A stretch of DNA of 64,000 nt from Sulfuricurvum sp. (GCF_023229695.1 NZ_JALNYS010000001.1:124001-188000), one strand, 5' to 3'; counted from the stretch's first letter, positions 34,242 through 44,581 are shown. Numbers and translations are program-made. Notes: a model not told the origin generated them from the letters alone.

Positions 34242-36110
34242 ATGGAACTTTATTTATACATTGCACTTTTTGCTCCGTTGGTAGGGTCGCTTTATGCGGC
34301 TCTTTTTGGAGCATCTCCAAAATCTTATCACACAGGTTTGATAGCATCGGGGCTATTGTTTACATCATTGGTTAGCAGTGCTATTTTATTAAGCTATGTC
34401 ATGGGCGGGCATACGGTCCATGTCGAGTTGATGACATGGATGGCGACGGGAGATCTGTACATTCCATTCGGCTTTGTTGTCGATCAGGTCAGTGTTGTCA
34501 TGATGATGGTGGTAACGATCGTGTCTACGGTTGTTCACGTGTATTCAATCGGCTACATGGACCATGACAAAGGGTTTAATCGCTTTTTCTCCTATCTATC
34601 GGCTTTTGTATTTTCGATGATGGTTTTGGTCATGAGTGATAATTTTGCCGGATTGTTTATCGGATGGGAAGGGGTTGGTCTGTGCTCATGGCTTTTGATC
34701 GGCTTTTGGTACCACAAAGAATCGGCTACCTGGGCAGCAAACGAAGCGTTTATCATGAACCGGATTGCTGACCTTGGAATGCTAATCGGTATTTTCTTGG
34801 TCTATTGGAATATCGGGTCATTGCAATACGATGTTGTTTTTGCCGAAATTCATAACTTAGATCAAAAAGTGATCACATGGATCGGTATTTTCCTATTTAT
34901 CGGTGCAATGGGTAAATCGGCACAATTTCCCTTACATCCGTGGCTTGCTGACGCGATGGAAGGACCCACACCGGTGTCGGCCCTTATCCATGCCGCTACG
35001 ATGGTTACCGCCGGGGTCTATTTGGTTATTCGTGCCAACCCGATTTACAGTGAAATTCCGGATGTCGGATATTTTATTGCATCACTCGGTGCATTTGTAG
35101 CAATGTTTGCCGCGACCATGGCTCTGGTAAATCGTGACATGAAACGGATTATCGCCTATTCGACCCTTTCGCAGTTGGGATACATGTTCGTGGCTGCCGG
35201 TTTGGGCGCCTATTGGGTGGCACTTTTCCATCTTATGGCACACGCATTCTTTAAAGCGCTCTTGTTCCTTGGTGCAGGAAATGTGATGCACGCGATGAGC
35301 GATGAGCTCGATCCGGTTAAGATGGGTGGTCTTTACAAAGTGATGAAAGGGACGGCGATTCTGATGATTCTTGCTTCGGTTGCCCTTGCCGGGATCTGGC
35401 CGTTTGCAGGGTTCTTTTCGAAAGATAAAATTCTTGAAGTAGCGTTCAGTTCAGAGCATTATATTTTGTGGGGGACGTTATGGATAACTGCCGGTTTGAC
35501 TGCATTTTATTCATTCCGTCTGATCATGCTCGCATTTTTTGGAGAAGAGCGTTATAAACAATACGGATTTCATCCGCATGAAGCGTATCGCTTTATGTTG
35601 GTAGTTATGTCTCCTTTGGCCCTTCTTGCCGTTATTGCGGGATGGTTTGAACACGATTTTGTCCGTTTGGTAACAACGTTGTTACCGGGTTTTGAATTTC
35701 ATACCCATCATGTAGAGTTGATGCTTATCGGCGTGACCTCATTGATTGCAGTTGGGGGAATTGTTACCGCGATATTAATGTATCGAAACGGCCCTCTAAG
35801 TACAAAATGGGAAGAACATTTTTGTTATAAAGTACTTATCAATCAGTACTATATCCCTAAATTGTACAATGAGATTTTTACGAAACCGTATGGTGCACTT
35901 TCCCGTTTTGCGTGGAAAGAGATTGATATCCGGATTGTGGATGCCACGGTTGACATGATTGCCAATGCAATCTACAAAACAGGTGAAAACACACGAGATA
36001 TTCAGAATGGAAATCTTTCAACCATGCTTAGATGGATGGTTATCGGCTTGGTGGTTTTATTGGCGCTAGCCGTAGCGTTTACCGTCGGGTACAACGCCAT
36101 CGGCGCTTAA
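34242..36110 (+). CDS. nuoL: Complex I subunit NuoL
   Basis: This is the distal antiporter-like proton-pumping subunit. The 622-residue protein carries the family motifs GWEGVGLCSWLLIGFWY, HPWLADAMEGPTPVSALIHA, STLSQLGYM and FFSKDKI. The C-terminal part contains the expected lateral helix region before the last membrane helix. Nothing is unusual. Confidence 0.97.
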   Translation: MELYLYIALFAPLVGSLYAALFGASPKSYHTGLIASGLLFTSLVSSAILLSYVMGGHTVHVELMTWMATGDLYIPFGFVVDQVSVVMMMVVTIVSTVVHVYSIGYMDHDKGFNRFFSYLSAFVFSMMVLVMSDNFAGLFIGWEGVGLCSWLLIGFWYHKESATWAANEAFIMNRIADLGMLIGIFLVYWNIGSLQYDVVFAEIHNLDQKVITWIGIFLFIGAMGKSAQFPLHPWLADAMEGPTPVSALIHAATMVTAGVYLVIRANPIYSEIPDVGYFIASLGAFVAMFAATMALVNRDMKRIIAYSTLSQLGYMFVAAGLGAYWVALFHLMAHAFFKALLFLGAGNVMHAMSDELDPVKMGGLYKVMKGTAILMILASVALAGIWPFAGFFSKDKILEVAFSSEHYILWGTLWITAGLTAFYSFRLIMLAFFGEERYKQYGFHPHEAYRFMLVVMSPLALLAVIAGWFEHDFVRLVTTLLPGFEFHTHHVELMLIGVTSLIAVGGIVTAILMYRNGPLSTKWEEHFCYKVLINQYYIPKLYNEIFTKPYGALSRFAWKEIDIRIVDATVDMIANAIYKTGENTRDIQNGNLSTMLRWMVIGLVVLLALAVAFTVGYNAIGA

Positions 36111-36116
36111 GGAGTA

Positions 36117-37667
36117 ATGATGTTGGATCATATTTTATCGATTTTAATTTTCTTTCCGGCATTGGCGGCAATGCTCGGATTTGTTGTCGCGAAAGATAGC
36201 ATACGGGCATACGGTATAACTGTAGCGGCTATTGAATTCGTCCTTTCGTTATGGTTGTGGTATGCGTACGATCCGATGAGTTCGGGGATGCAGTTTATGG
36301 AGTCTGCACCGTTGATTCCGGCATTCGGAATTAATTACCTCCTCGGTATTGACGGTATTTCATTATTTATTGTCATTTTGTCCACCTTTTTTACGTTGAT
36401 CGGTATCGCATCATTGACGGAAACACGTCGTGTCAAAGATATGATCATTACGTTGTTGTTTTTAGAAATGACAATGGTCGGTGTTTTTGCGGCGCTGGAT
36501 GCGATTGTATTTTATGTCTTTTGGGAACTTTCATTGGTGCCGATGCTGTATATTATCGGTGCATGGGGCGGGCCTCTGCGTATTTATGCCTCCGTTAAAT
36601 TTTTCCTCTACACCTTTACCGGGTCATTGGTAATGTTGGTCGGTATGCTCTTTATGGCCTATTTTTATTATCAGGCAACAGGGATGTGGAGCTTCTCAAT
36701 CTTGGAATGGTATCGTTTGATTCTTCCGGAGAACTTCCAATTGTGGTTGTTTGCGGCTTTTTTCTTAGGTTTTGCGATCAAGGTTCCGATGTTTCCATTC
36801 CATACATGGTTGCCGTATGCGCATGGACAGGCTCCGACTATCGGTTCGGTAATTCTGGCTGCAATTTTGCTAAAAATGGGGACCTATGCATTTGTCCGTT
36901 TTTCACTGCCGCTTTTTCCGGATGCATCGGTCTTTTTTATGTTTCCAATCGCGGCTATTGCAATTATCATGATTATTTACACGGCTATGGTTGCTTATGC
37001 GCAAGAAGATATTAAGCAAGTCGTTGCTTACAGCTCGGTCTCCCATATGGGAGTTATCATTCTTGGAACGTTTGCCTTGAATGTTGAAGGGGTTAGCGGT
37101 TCGGTTTTCTTGATGCTGGCCCACGGGGTTGTATCGGGTGCTCTGTTTTTACTCGTCGGGGTTATTTACGATCGCCGTCATACAAAGTTGATGTCGGAAT
37201 TCGGCGGTTTGGCATCGGTTATGCCACGTTATGCCACTATTTTCGGAATTATGATGATGGCATCGGTCGGATTGCCGCTAACCATTAACTTCGTCGGAGA
37301 GTTTCTAAGCTTGCTCGGTTTTTACAAACAATCTCACACGTATACCCTGATCGCAGGAACTGCGATTATCGTTGGTGCGATCTATATGTTGGCAGCGTAC
37401 AAAAAGATGTTTTTTGGCAATGTAACGAATGAAGAAAACAAAAAACTCAAAGATGTGAATAAAACCGAATTGATCGGACTGGTTCCATTGGTGATTTTGG
37501 CAATTTGGCTAGGTGTTTATCCTAAGCCGGTTTTGGAACCGATTAACAACAGTGTCGAATCGGTGATCCAGTTGATGCATGATAAAGCGCAAAGCTCTGA
37601 GGCAAAAGCGCGTATTCCCAATCTCTCCGATGCCGGAGCGATGAAATTACACCAGGAGGCGCACTAA
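36117..37667 (+). CDS. nuoM: Complex I subunit NuoM
   Basis: This 516-residue antiporter-like subunit includes FWELSLVPMLYIIGAWG, the HTWLPYAHGQAPTIGSVILA segment and SVSHMGV. Those contain the Glu, Lys and His residues used in proton transfer. The start follows GGAG directly after nuoL. Its stop shares one base with nuoN. Confidence 0.97.
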   Translation: MMLDHILSILIFFPALAAMLGFVVAKDSIRAYGITVAAIEFVLSLWLWYAYDPMSSGMQFMESAPLIPAFGINYLLGIDGISLFIVILSTFFTLIGIASLTETRRVKDMIITLLFLEMTMVGVFAALDAIVFYVFWELSLVPMLYIIGAWGGPLRIYASVKFFLYTFTGSLVMLVGMLFMAYFYYQATGMWSFSILEWYRLILPENFQLWLFAAFFLGFAIKVPMFPFHTWLPYAHGQAPTIGSVILAAILLKMGTYAFVRFSLPLFPDASVFFMFPIAAIAIIMIIYTAMVAYAQEDIKQVVAYSSVSHMGVIILGTFALNVEGVSGSVFLMLAHGVVSGALFLLVGVIYDRRHTKLMSEFGGLASVMPRYATIFGIMMMASVGLPLTINFVGEFLSLLGFYKQSHTYTLIAGTAIIVGAIYMLAAYKKMFFGNVTNEENKKLKDVNKTELIGLVPLVILAIWLGVYPKPVLEPINNSVESVIQLMHDKAQSSEAKARIPNLSDAGAMKLHQEAH

Positions 37668-39172
37668 TGTTAGAGCCGATTAATGTTTCGATGGCGTCGC
37701 TTAACGTAGCGACACTTGCACCGATGCTTATCGCGATAATCGGTGCACTGGCAATTTTAGTGATCGATTTGGCGAAAGAGGGATTGCACAAATCTTTTTA
37801 TGTCATGGTGGCGTTGTTATTCTTGCTCCTTGATTTGGGTACATTGGTTGAGTTTGGGGGAGTATTTCTTAAAAACGGCACCGTATTGGGCTTTTTTGAT
37901 GTCATGCTGATGGATGGTATTGCCATCCTTTCTCAAATTATTATCGTTGCAGGTTCGATGCTTTTTATTCCGTTGGCACTCACCTCAAAACGGTTTCATG
38001 AGTACAACTACCCGGAATATTTTGCCCTCTTCTTGTTTATGATTGCAGGGTTTCAATTTATGGTTGCGACGGATAACCTGATTTTGGTTTTTGTCGGCTT
38101 AGAGACAGCTTCATTGGCTCTTTATACACTGATTGCATTGCATAACCGATCGAAATCGTTTGAAGCGGCGGTGAAGTATTTTACGATGGGGGCACTGGCC
38201 GCAGGATTTTATGCGTTCGGTTCGATGGTTTTATACGCTATCAGCGGTTCGGTAGAGATTAATCAGATTGCGACGGTATTGGCGGAAGATCATTACAGCA
38301 ATATCGGGTTTGTTCTCGTAGGTGTTGTCTTTATGATCGCGGCTTTTGGATTTAAACTCTCCATGGTACCGTTTCATACGTGGACGCCGGATGTTTACGA
38401 AGGCTCTTCAGCGGCACTTGCGGGATACATGTCGATTGTTCCGAAAATTGCGGCGTTCGTCGTTGCTATGCGGTTGTTTGAATTCTTGGTCCACAGCGGG
38501 GTTGTCTGGCTTCAGGTAATCTTGTACATCGGGGTCGTTATAACAATGACGGCGTCAAATATCTGGGCACTGGTCCAAACCGATGTCAAACGGATGTTGG
38601 CGTACAGTTCGATCTCTCATGCCGGTTTCGTTATGGCCGCTATTTTGATCGGGACGACGCAGGCGAACAGCGGATTATTTTTGTATTGGGCATTGTTCAG
38701 TTTTACAAATCTCGGAGCATTTACCATGTTATGGGTGAACCGTCAGAAAAATCTTCTTCCGGGGCAAAGTTCCGACCACCCGTACGAGAAATTTTCGGGT
38801 ATGATAAAAACGATGCCGATGGCTGCATTGATGATGGCGCTTTTCATGTTGTCACTTGCCGGTATTCCTCCGTTTGGTTTGTTCTGGGGGAAAATGTATA
38901 TGATCGGTTCTGCCGTAAGTGCCGGATATACCGTATTGGCTTTGATCATGGCTCTGAACTCGGCAATTGCAGGGTATTACTATCTTAAACTTATTATTTT
39001 TATGTTTATGAAAGAGCCGATGGTCGGGTATGAAAAATATTATTTGATGAATGCCTCGTTATCGTTAAAAACCATTATCGGAATTGCTGCAGTCGGGACG
39101 ATCTTTGCAGTTTTTGCCGTCAATCCGCTCTTGGAAGTTATTACCCGTTTCGTGTATAATAGCGGCTATTAA
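37667..39172 (+). CDS. nuoN: Complex I subunit NuoN
   Basis: The 501-residue antiporter-like subunit has GLETASLALYTL, the PFHTWTPDVYEGSSAALAGY segment and SSISHAGF. It is the last gene of the nuo operon. A promoter-like box for the next gene lies inside its 3' end. Confidence 0.97.
   Translation: MLEPINVSMASLNVATLAPMLIAIIGALAILVIDLAKEGLHKSFYVMVALLFLLLDLGTLVEFGGVFLKNGTVLGFFDVMLMDGIAILSQIIIVAGSMLFIPLALTSKRFHEYNYPEYFALFLFMIAGFQFMVATDNLILVFVGLETASLALYTLIALHNRSKSFEAAVKYFTMGALAAGFYAFGSMVLYAISGSVEINQIATVLAEDHYSNIGFVLVGVVFMIAAFGFKLSMVPFHTWTPDVYEGSSAALAGYMSIVPKIAAFVVAMRLFEFLVHSGVVWLQVILYIGVVITMTASNIWALVQTDVKRMLAYSSISHAGFVMAAILIGTTQANSGLFLYWALFSFTNLGAFTMLWVNRQKNLLPGQSSDHPYEKFSGMIKTMPMAALMMALFMLSLAGIPPFGLFWGKMYMIGSAVSAGYTVLALIMALNSAIAGYYYLKLIIFMFMKEPMVGYEKYYLMNASLSLKTIIGIAAVGTIFAVFAVNPLLEVITRFVYNSGY
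39153..39160 (+). promoter_or_regulatory. -10 box for pflA inside nuoN
   Basis: TGTATAAT lies 40 bp before the pflA ATG, so pflA can be transcribed independently of nuo. A small hairpin TCCTC-GAT-GAGGA (39173-39185) lies in the leader. Confidence 0.5.
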
Positions 39173-39200
39173 TCCTCGATGAGGAAAGGGGAGTTTAGCT

Positions 39201-41561
39201 ATGAGACACTGGTGGGTATTGTCTCTATGGCTTCCTCTCGCCGCCTTGGAGCTTTCGATTCAAAGCGGCAAAGAGGGGCATGACCCCTTTAGTATTCTTC
39301 ATTTACGAAACGAGGAGTCTTTTCGGTGCGAATCGACGAAAGATGATTTTGATACGATAAAACAGATCGTCTGCACTTTCCCGCATGCTCCGAAGCACTC
39401 TTTTGAGCCCGTTCATAATCTTCATTATACGATTTCGTCTGCAAAAACCAATAACGCCTATACCATTACCATTACGCCGATTACCAAACTTAAATTAATT
39501 CCGCTCCCTTTTGATTTAACGAAGAGTGCTGAAACCTTTTACAGTGATATTAATCGGACCAACCATTGGATTGTTGTGGGATATCGACAAACACCGCCGA
39601 TGCTTAATCCGAAGAGCGGAGGAGAAAATGCAATTAATTTTCCGGTTAAAATTCATAACCATACCAATCCCTACATCGGCGGTTTGGATTTAAAAGGAAA
39701 CCCCATCAAAATATCACGGGTTCAGGACGCAACCGATTATATGCAAATAAAAAAGGCGTATGGAGAGAAAGATTTTGCCAAAGTGCTTTCATTGGTAAAA
39801 GATACGTTGAAGAAATATCCGAAGACGATTTTTAAAAATGAATTGGTACTCTACCAAATTCGGGCACTGCATGAACAGGAGCAGCATGATATCCTTCTTG
39901 ATGTATCGAAACGGTTTTTACGCGATTACTCCGGGGACTCCAATATTGCAGAGGTTCTTGCCTACACCGCAAACGCTTACTCCAAAATCGGACAACCGAC
40001 GGATGCCGATTATTTTTTTGACAGATTGTTTGATGAACATGCCCATAGCCCTTTTGCCGCTCAGGGGATGATCTATAAGGCGCAACAACTGGAAGGGGGA
40101 GGTAATGCGTCTAAGGCAGCAAAATATTACGCTCAAGCGCTCTCATCGAGCAAAGACATTACCATAGCCTCTAAGGCGGCATTTAAATTGGCTCAAATTG
40201 AATTGCTTGCGGGAAATGTAGGGAAAGCGAAAATGTATATTGAGAAAATCGGCAATGCCAATCCTACGTACTTTAACGGAGTAAAAGAGGATGCGGTTAA
40301 ATTATCCAATGCTTTTCTTGAACATCATGAGCCCAGAACCGCTGCAATGATTACCGAGAATATTTTTAAACTAAATCCGCTTGAATCATCGGACCATGAA
40401 AGACTTCTTAAAGATCTCGGAATGCAGCTGGCTCTGGCCAATAGACGCGAAGAGGCACTTAAACGGTTCAATGAGTATCTTGATAAGTATAAATACGGAG
40501 AGTTTATTGAAGATGTACGCCGTGCGAAAGATGGATTGTTTTTTAATGAGAATGAGAGCAATGCAAGTACGGCGATTAAAAAATACGATGATTTAATCGA
40601 TCGCTACGGTAATGATGCGGTTGGACTTAAAGCCCTCTACAAAAAAGCGCAACTATTATTCAAAGAGAAACGGTATAAAGAGATTCTGGAGATTGAAACC
40701 GAGCTGTACCATTTAGACAGCGGCATTTATCCCGAAGCAAACGGTTTAATCACAAAAAGTGGTGTCGAACTAAGCAAAGCGTATCTCAAAGAGGGGAAAT
40801 GTGCTGAAGCATTGTCAATGCAGAAGATGTATAAGATTAAGCTGCTGCCGCAATGGGACGGACTAAATTTTGAGTGTGCCCTCAAAACGGCCCAATACCC
40901 AACCGCAAAGAAAATAGCGCAAAGCCATTTAAAATCAAAATCTATGAGTGAACGGCAGCTGTGGCTTTATCGTATTGTAAAAACACAGTTTGCTTTAGGG
41001 GAGTATAAAAATGCAATAAAAGGGGGAGAAGAGCTTGCTTTGTTACTCAACAGCGAAACAAACCCTCCCCTTAATGATATTTATCGGACCCTTTTTGATG
41101 CCATGCAACGAAGCGGAAACGGGGATGGAATGATCCGGCATATCAAAAATATCGAAACGTTATTTAAAAACGATTTTAAAGATGTAGAGCGTTATACGCA
41201 AATGGTAGCCTTGGGAACAGTACGTCAGGACGAGGCATTGACCCAAACCTATGCACGTAAAGTTATGGCCCTTCAAGAGAGAACCAAAACCTACACACAA
41301 ACCCCGTATATCGAATTTACCCTTGCTCAGTCGTATCAGAAAACCGGGCGTGACGCCGATGCCTATGAGACCCTTAAAAGCCTGAACACCCGAAAGATAG
41401 ACAAAGAGAAACGTTCCCGGCAGCACTACCTAATGGGCTCACTTGCTCAAAAAATGGGGCGGAAAGCGGAAGCGCGCGCCGCCTTTAATGCAAGTATAAA
41501 AGCTGATGGCGCTTCGGCATGGGGAAAACTGGCGAAAGATGCCCTCTCATTATTGGAGTAA
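39201..41561 (+). CDS. pflA: Flagellar motor scaffold PflA
   Basis: The 786-residue protein has an N-terminal signal peptide (WWVLSLWLPLAALE) and then mostly helical tetratricopeptide-like repeats from about residue 170 to the end. Helicobacter and Campylobacter carry pflA (paralysed flagella) directly downstream of nuoN, and length and repeat structure match. PflA is periplasmic and helps build the disk that holds stator units in the wide Campylobacterota motor. Assignment relies on synteny and architecture. Its 3' end overlaps miaA by 12 bp, converging. Confidence 0.82.
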   Translation: MRHWWVLSLWLPLAALELSIQSGKEGHDPFSILHLRNEESFRCESTKDDFDTIKQIVCTFPHAPKHSFEPVHNLHYTISSAKTNNAYTITITPITKLKLIPLPFDLTKSAETFYSDINRTNHWIVVGYRQTPPMLNPKSGGENAINFPVKIHNHTNPYIGGLDLKGNPIKISRVQDATDYMQIKKAYGEKDFAKVLSLVKDTLKKYPKTIFKNELVLYQIRALHEQEQHDILLDVSKRFLRDYSGDSNIAEVLAYTANAYSKIGQPTDADYFFDRLFDEHAHSPFAAQGMIYKAQQLEGGGNASKAAKYYAQALSSSKDITIASKAAFKLAQIELLAGNVGKAKMYIEKIGNANPTYFNGVKEDAVKLSNAFLEHHEPRTAAMITENIFKLNPLESSDHERLLKDLGMQLALANRREEALKRFNEYLDKYKYGEFIEDVRRAKDGLFFNENESNASTAIKKYDDLIDRYGNDAVGLKALYKKAQLLFKEKRYKEILEIETELYHLDSGIYPEANGLITKSGVELSKAYLKEGKCAEALSMQKMYKIKLLPQWDGLNFECALKTAQYPTAKKIAQSHLKSKSMSERQLWLYRIVKTQFALGEYKNAIKGGEELALLLNSETNPPLNDIYRTLFDAMQRSGNGDGMIRHIKNIETLFKNDFKDVERYTQMVALGTVRQDEALTQTYARKVMALQERTKTYTQTPYIEFTLAQSYQKTGRDADAYETLKSLNTRKIDKEKRSRQHYLMGSLAQKMGRKAEARAAFNASIKADGASAWGKLAKDALSLLE

Positions 41562-42443
41562 GGTATCGGAAATTTTTTCTAAATGGTCGGAGGATCCGCT
41601 TGCGTCGAGGGAAAATTGGTGCAGGTTAAAGGTTTGTTGCCGCTTGGCGAGCTGAGCGGTATGGGTTGCAATTTTGTCGATCAGCGTTTTTTTTGAAATC
41701 TTCCCATCCAAAAACTCGAACGTTTCAACGATACCGATCGCTTTCATGCTGTTTGGGAGGCGTCCGAAATTTCTCTCCAATTCGGCTACTTCGTCGATAA
41801 GCCCCGAAGCAACCATTTTTTGCGTTCTAAGGGCAATCCGGTTACGCAAAAGGTTACGCTCAATATTCAGATCCAAAACAGGGCATTCCCGGATAACGGG
41901 AGATGGGGGATGAAGGCGAAACCATTCGGAGGGTGGGGTTTCGGATTGAAAAAACAACAGAAGCATTTTTTCAATACGGTAGCGATCGGTAGGGTGGATT
42001 TTAGTCATGGTTTCGGGATCGACTTTGGCTAAAAAGGTATGGGCCGCTTGAATATCCAGAAGGAGTTCCGCTGCTTTATGACGGGTGTCATCGGTGATAT
42101 CCGGAATAGGGGACAAACCTTCCAACATACTTTTCAGATAAAAGCTGCTCCCTCCGACAATGATTAGATTTTTATTATGCTGTTTTGCATATTCAAGAGC
42201 ACGATGGTATTCGTCAATAAACGTAAAAACATTAGCATTGGACTCGGGAGAGAGTACATCGATACCAAAATGGATCACTTCATTACGCTCATTCTGAGAA
42301 GGTTTTGCGGAAGCGATATCGATTTTTTTATAGATACTAAGCGAATCGATGGATAAGATAATCCCGTTATATGTTTTTGCCAAAGCCAGTGCGAGATCAC
42401 TTTTGCCCGAAGCGGTAGAGCCGATAATTGCCAACTGTTTCAT
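41550..42443 (-). CDS. miaA: tRNA dimethylallyltransferase
   Basis: The enzyme adds a dimethylallyl group to A37 of tRNAs reading UNN codons; MiaB, encoded at 55855, completes the modification. The 297-residue protein has a P-loop GSTASGKSD at residues 8-16 (Ser in place of the usual Pro), the DSLSIYK segment, GGSSFYLKSML, and HPTDRYRIEKML. The predicted transcription start is one base before the ATG, so translation may be leaderless. Confidence 0.95.
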   Translation of the reverse strand: MKQLAIIGSTASGKSDLALALAKTYNGIILSIDSLSIYKKIDIASAKPSQNERNEVIHFGIDVLSPESNANVFTFIDEYHRALEYAKQHNKNLIIVGGSSFYLKSMLEGLSPIPDITDDTRHKAAELLLDIQAAHTFLAKVDPETMTKIHPTDRYRIEKMLLLFFQSETPPSEWFRLHPPSPVIRECPVLDLNIERNLLRNRIALRTQKMVASGLIDEVAELERNFGRLPNSMKAIGIVETFEFLDGKISKKTLIDKIATHTAQLAKRQQTFNLHQFSLDASGSSDHLEKISDTLLQ

Positions 42444-42450
42444 GGCCCGT

Positions 42451-42456
42451 ATTATA
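42451..42456 (-). promoter_or_regulatory. miaA: -10 box placing the miaA transcript start at the start codon
   Basis: On the minus strand TATAAT is followed by seven bases and then ATG. No ribosome site lies in that interval. Confidence 0.45.
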
Positions 42457-42627
42457 CCTTAATAGGGAGGATGAAGCTTTTGAAAGGAGATGGGTCGAAA
42501 CATCAAGATGGCAAAATTTACACCGGCTTTGCTAAAAGCAGGATCATCGAGGACTACAGGAAAACGCATTTGATTGTGTCAAAGATAATTTACGATAAAA
42601 TAAATGACTATAAGATAAAGGGTGAAT

Positions 42628-43485
42628 GTGAAACGATTGATTAAAAAGCTGCACTATTTTAATGAATTGGTCATGTTCCGGCACTCCGTATTTTCACTCC
42701 CTTTTATTTTTATCGCTATGATCGTTGCATCGGATGGATGGTTCGGGTTTCGTCTTCTCTTTTTAGGGGCGGCTGCTGCCGTGAGTGCAAGAAACTTTGC
42801 GATGGGATTTAACCGTTTTGTCGATCGTAAATTCGATGCGTATAATCCGCGCACCGCAACACGTCCGAGTGTAGACGGGCGTCTGGATGCAACCTCCATC
42901 GCCCTTTTTACCCTTGTCAATGCGCTGATTTTTATCGGTGTTTCGTATTTTGTCAATTCTCTTGCGTTTTCTTTAAGTGTACCGATCCTAATTGTATTGG
43001 GGAGCTATTCGTATTTTAAGCGCTTCAGTTCCATGGCACATATCGTATTGGGGATATCCTTGGGACTGGCGCCGATTGCCGGTGTGATTGCAGTCAGCGG
43101 CGAGATTACGGCATGGTCGCTATGGCTGAGTATCGGGGTAATGTTCTGGGTGGCGGGATTTGATTTACTCTATTCGTTACAGGATATGGAATTTGATGTT
43201 GCCAATAATCTTCACTCAATTCCCTCACGCTTCGGAAGCGCAACGACATTAAAACTATCTGCAATATTCCATCTGCTTACTGCCTTATTTTGGGAAACGT
43301 TTGTCATAACGGCAAATTTGGGCGTTTTTGCACACTGCGCAGTGGTATTTTCAATTCTTATGTTAGCATATGAGCATTATTTGGTGCATCGTGATTTTAC
43401 ACAGATTGATCGGGCATTTTTTACGGTAAACGGCTATTTGGGATTTGTATTTATAGCATTGATTATTTTGGATAAGGTAGTGTGA
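42628..43485 (+). CDS. mqnP: UbiA-family prenyltransferase, probable MqnP of futalosine menaquinone synthesis
   Basis: The 285-residue integral membrane protein has two Asp-rich motifs: NRFVDRKFDAYNPRTATRP (NxxxDxxxD) and DLLYSLQDMEFD. Eight or more helices surround them. In Campylobacter this gene type sits next to miaA and is the prenyltransferase of the futalosine menaquinone route. Menaquinone would be the acceptor of the complex I encoded here. GTG 42628 after AAAGGG fits better than GTG 42622. UbiA of ubiquinone synthesis is unlikely in this group. Confidence 0.8.
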   Translation: MKRLIKKLHYFNELVMFRHSVFSLPFIFIAMIVASDGWFGFRLLFLGAAAAVSARNFAMGFNRFVDRKFDAYNPRTATRPSVDGRLDATSIALFTLVNALIFIGVSYFVNSLAFSLSVPILIVLGSYSYFKRFSSMAHIVLGISLGLAPIAGVIAVSGEITAWSLWLSIGVMFWVAGFDLLYSLQDMEFDVANNLHSIPSRFGSATTLKLSAIFHLLTALFWETFVITANLGVFAHCAVVFSILMLAYEHYLVHRDFTQIDRAFFTVNGYLGFVFIALIILDKVV

Positions 43486-44006
43486 TGGAGAGTATTAGAC
43501 TGGTTCCCGCAATTTTTGAGATCTCCTTTGATCGGATCACGGAGCGAGGTGGAAACTTTGAACGCGAATATGAGCTATTAAGTGAATATGACGAAGATGT
43601 TTTAGGACAGCTGCTACGAATGGCCAATGTCAGAGGGGGGATAAGTGAATCCGATCCGATTGTTTTACATTTATTAGCAGAACTGTATCGTAAGATGGAT
43701 CGCCTCGAACACTTGTTAACGAATACGGCACCGCATCGAGAACCTTTAGCGTATAAAGGGGATGTTGAGGGGATCGGATTTGAGTACTTTAAATTGAGTG
43801 CACCGATGTTGATAGCCAAAGAACACTATTACTGCCGTCTTGAACTTCCGGTTCATCCAACGCGGGAAACTCCTCTTTTCTTTGAAGCGGTGGATGAAAC
43901 AATCGGTAAAATTCTTCGAATTCATCCAAGAGACGAAAATGCATGGAGCGGATATATGACGGCACGAGAGAGGGCTATGATACGTCACCTTAAGGGGCGT
44001 GAATGA
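43485..44006 (+). CDS. Conserved hypothetical protein with possible PilZ-like domain
   Basis: The 173-residue protein is coupled to mqnP (TGATG) and to the next gene (ATGA). Its second half (GDVEGIGFEYFKLSAPML, LELPVHPTRETPLFF, ARERAMIRHLKGRE) has a strand-rich pattern that recalls PilZ domains. The cyclic-di-GMP Arg motif (RxxxR) before it is not convincing. Function is unknown. Confidence 0.6.
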   Translation: MESIRLVPAIFEISFDRITERGGNFEREYELLSEYDEDVLGQLLRMANVRGGISESDPIVLHLLAELYRKMDRLEHLLTNTAPHREPLAYKGDVEGIGFEYFKLSAPMLIAKEHYYCRLELPVHPTRETPLFFEAVDETIGKILRIHPRDENAWSGYMTARERAMIRHLKGRE

Positions 44007-44518
44007 ATCACGGCATTGAAATTGCACTGATTGCACTGACGGTGATGGTGATAGGGCTGATTTATTTCGTCATAACCAAAGAAGCCGAAATGAGTTCACA
44101 AATTCGCTCCGTAGCCAAAGCGGTGAACGATTTGCAGCGTGAACTCTTTGCGATGGACAAGCGGCTTAAGCAAGAACTTGAGATCATGACGTCGCTTCAG
44201 GAGAGTGTTCCGCGAGAACACCATTCGCTCCATGCAGAGTTAGGGCGTGAGGTGAATGAGATCTCGGTACCGATTATGGAGTCTTTGGGCCATATCGAGG
44301 GGAGTTTTAGTGCGTATAAAGAAAAAACTGAAAATCGTCTCCGATATCTTGAAGAGCGGATTCGCAACCTCTCTTTGCCGACATCCATCAGCGGCTTGGA
44401 TGATGAAAAAGTGATCGGCCGGTACAATCAGGGATTGGAAGTGGATGCCATTGCCAAAGAACTTCGACTCTCAAAAGCTGAGGTAGAGTTTGTCCTTAAG
44501 ATCAATCAGCTTCGATAG
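44003..44518 (+). CDS. Membrane-anchored coiled-coil protein with C-terminal helix-turn-helix
   Basis: The 171-residue protein has one N-terminal membrane helix (IALIALTVMVIGLIYFVI), a long coiled coil, and a C-terminal helix-turn-helix-like segment (GLEVDAIAKELRLSKAEVEF). This architecture is conserved in Campylobacterota in my recollection, but its role is not known. It is the last of three coupled genes after mqnP. Confidence 0.65.
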   Translation: MNHGIEIALIALTVMVIGLIYFVITKEAEMSSQIRSVAKAVNDLQRELFAMDKRLKQELEIMTSLQESVPREHHSLHAELGREVNEISVPIMESLGHIEGSFSAYKEKTENRLRYLEERIRNLSLPTSISGLDDEKVIGRYNQGLEVDAIAKELRLSKAEVEFVLKINQLR

Positions 44519-44554
44519 AAGTTTTTACTTAATAATATTTTAAGCTTTATCAGC

Positions 44555-44560
44555 TATAAT
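44555..44560 (+). promoter_or_regulatory. -10 box for tRNA-Arg
   Basis: TATAAT is 21 bp upstream of the mature tRNA 5' end. No clear -35. Confidence 0.55.
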
Positions 44561-44581
44561 TTCGGTCTCACAACACAATAT

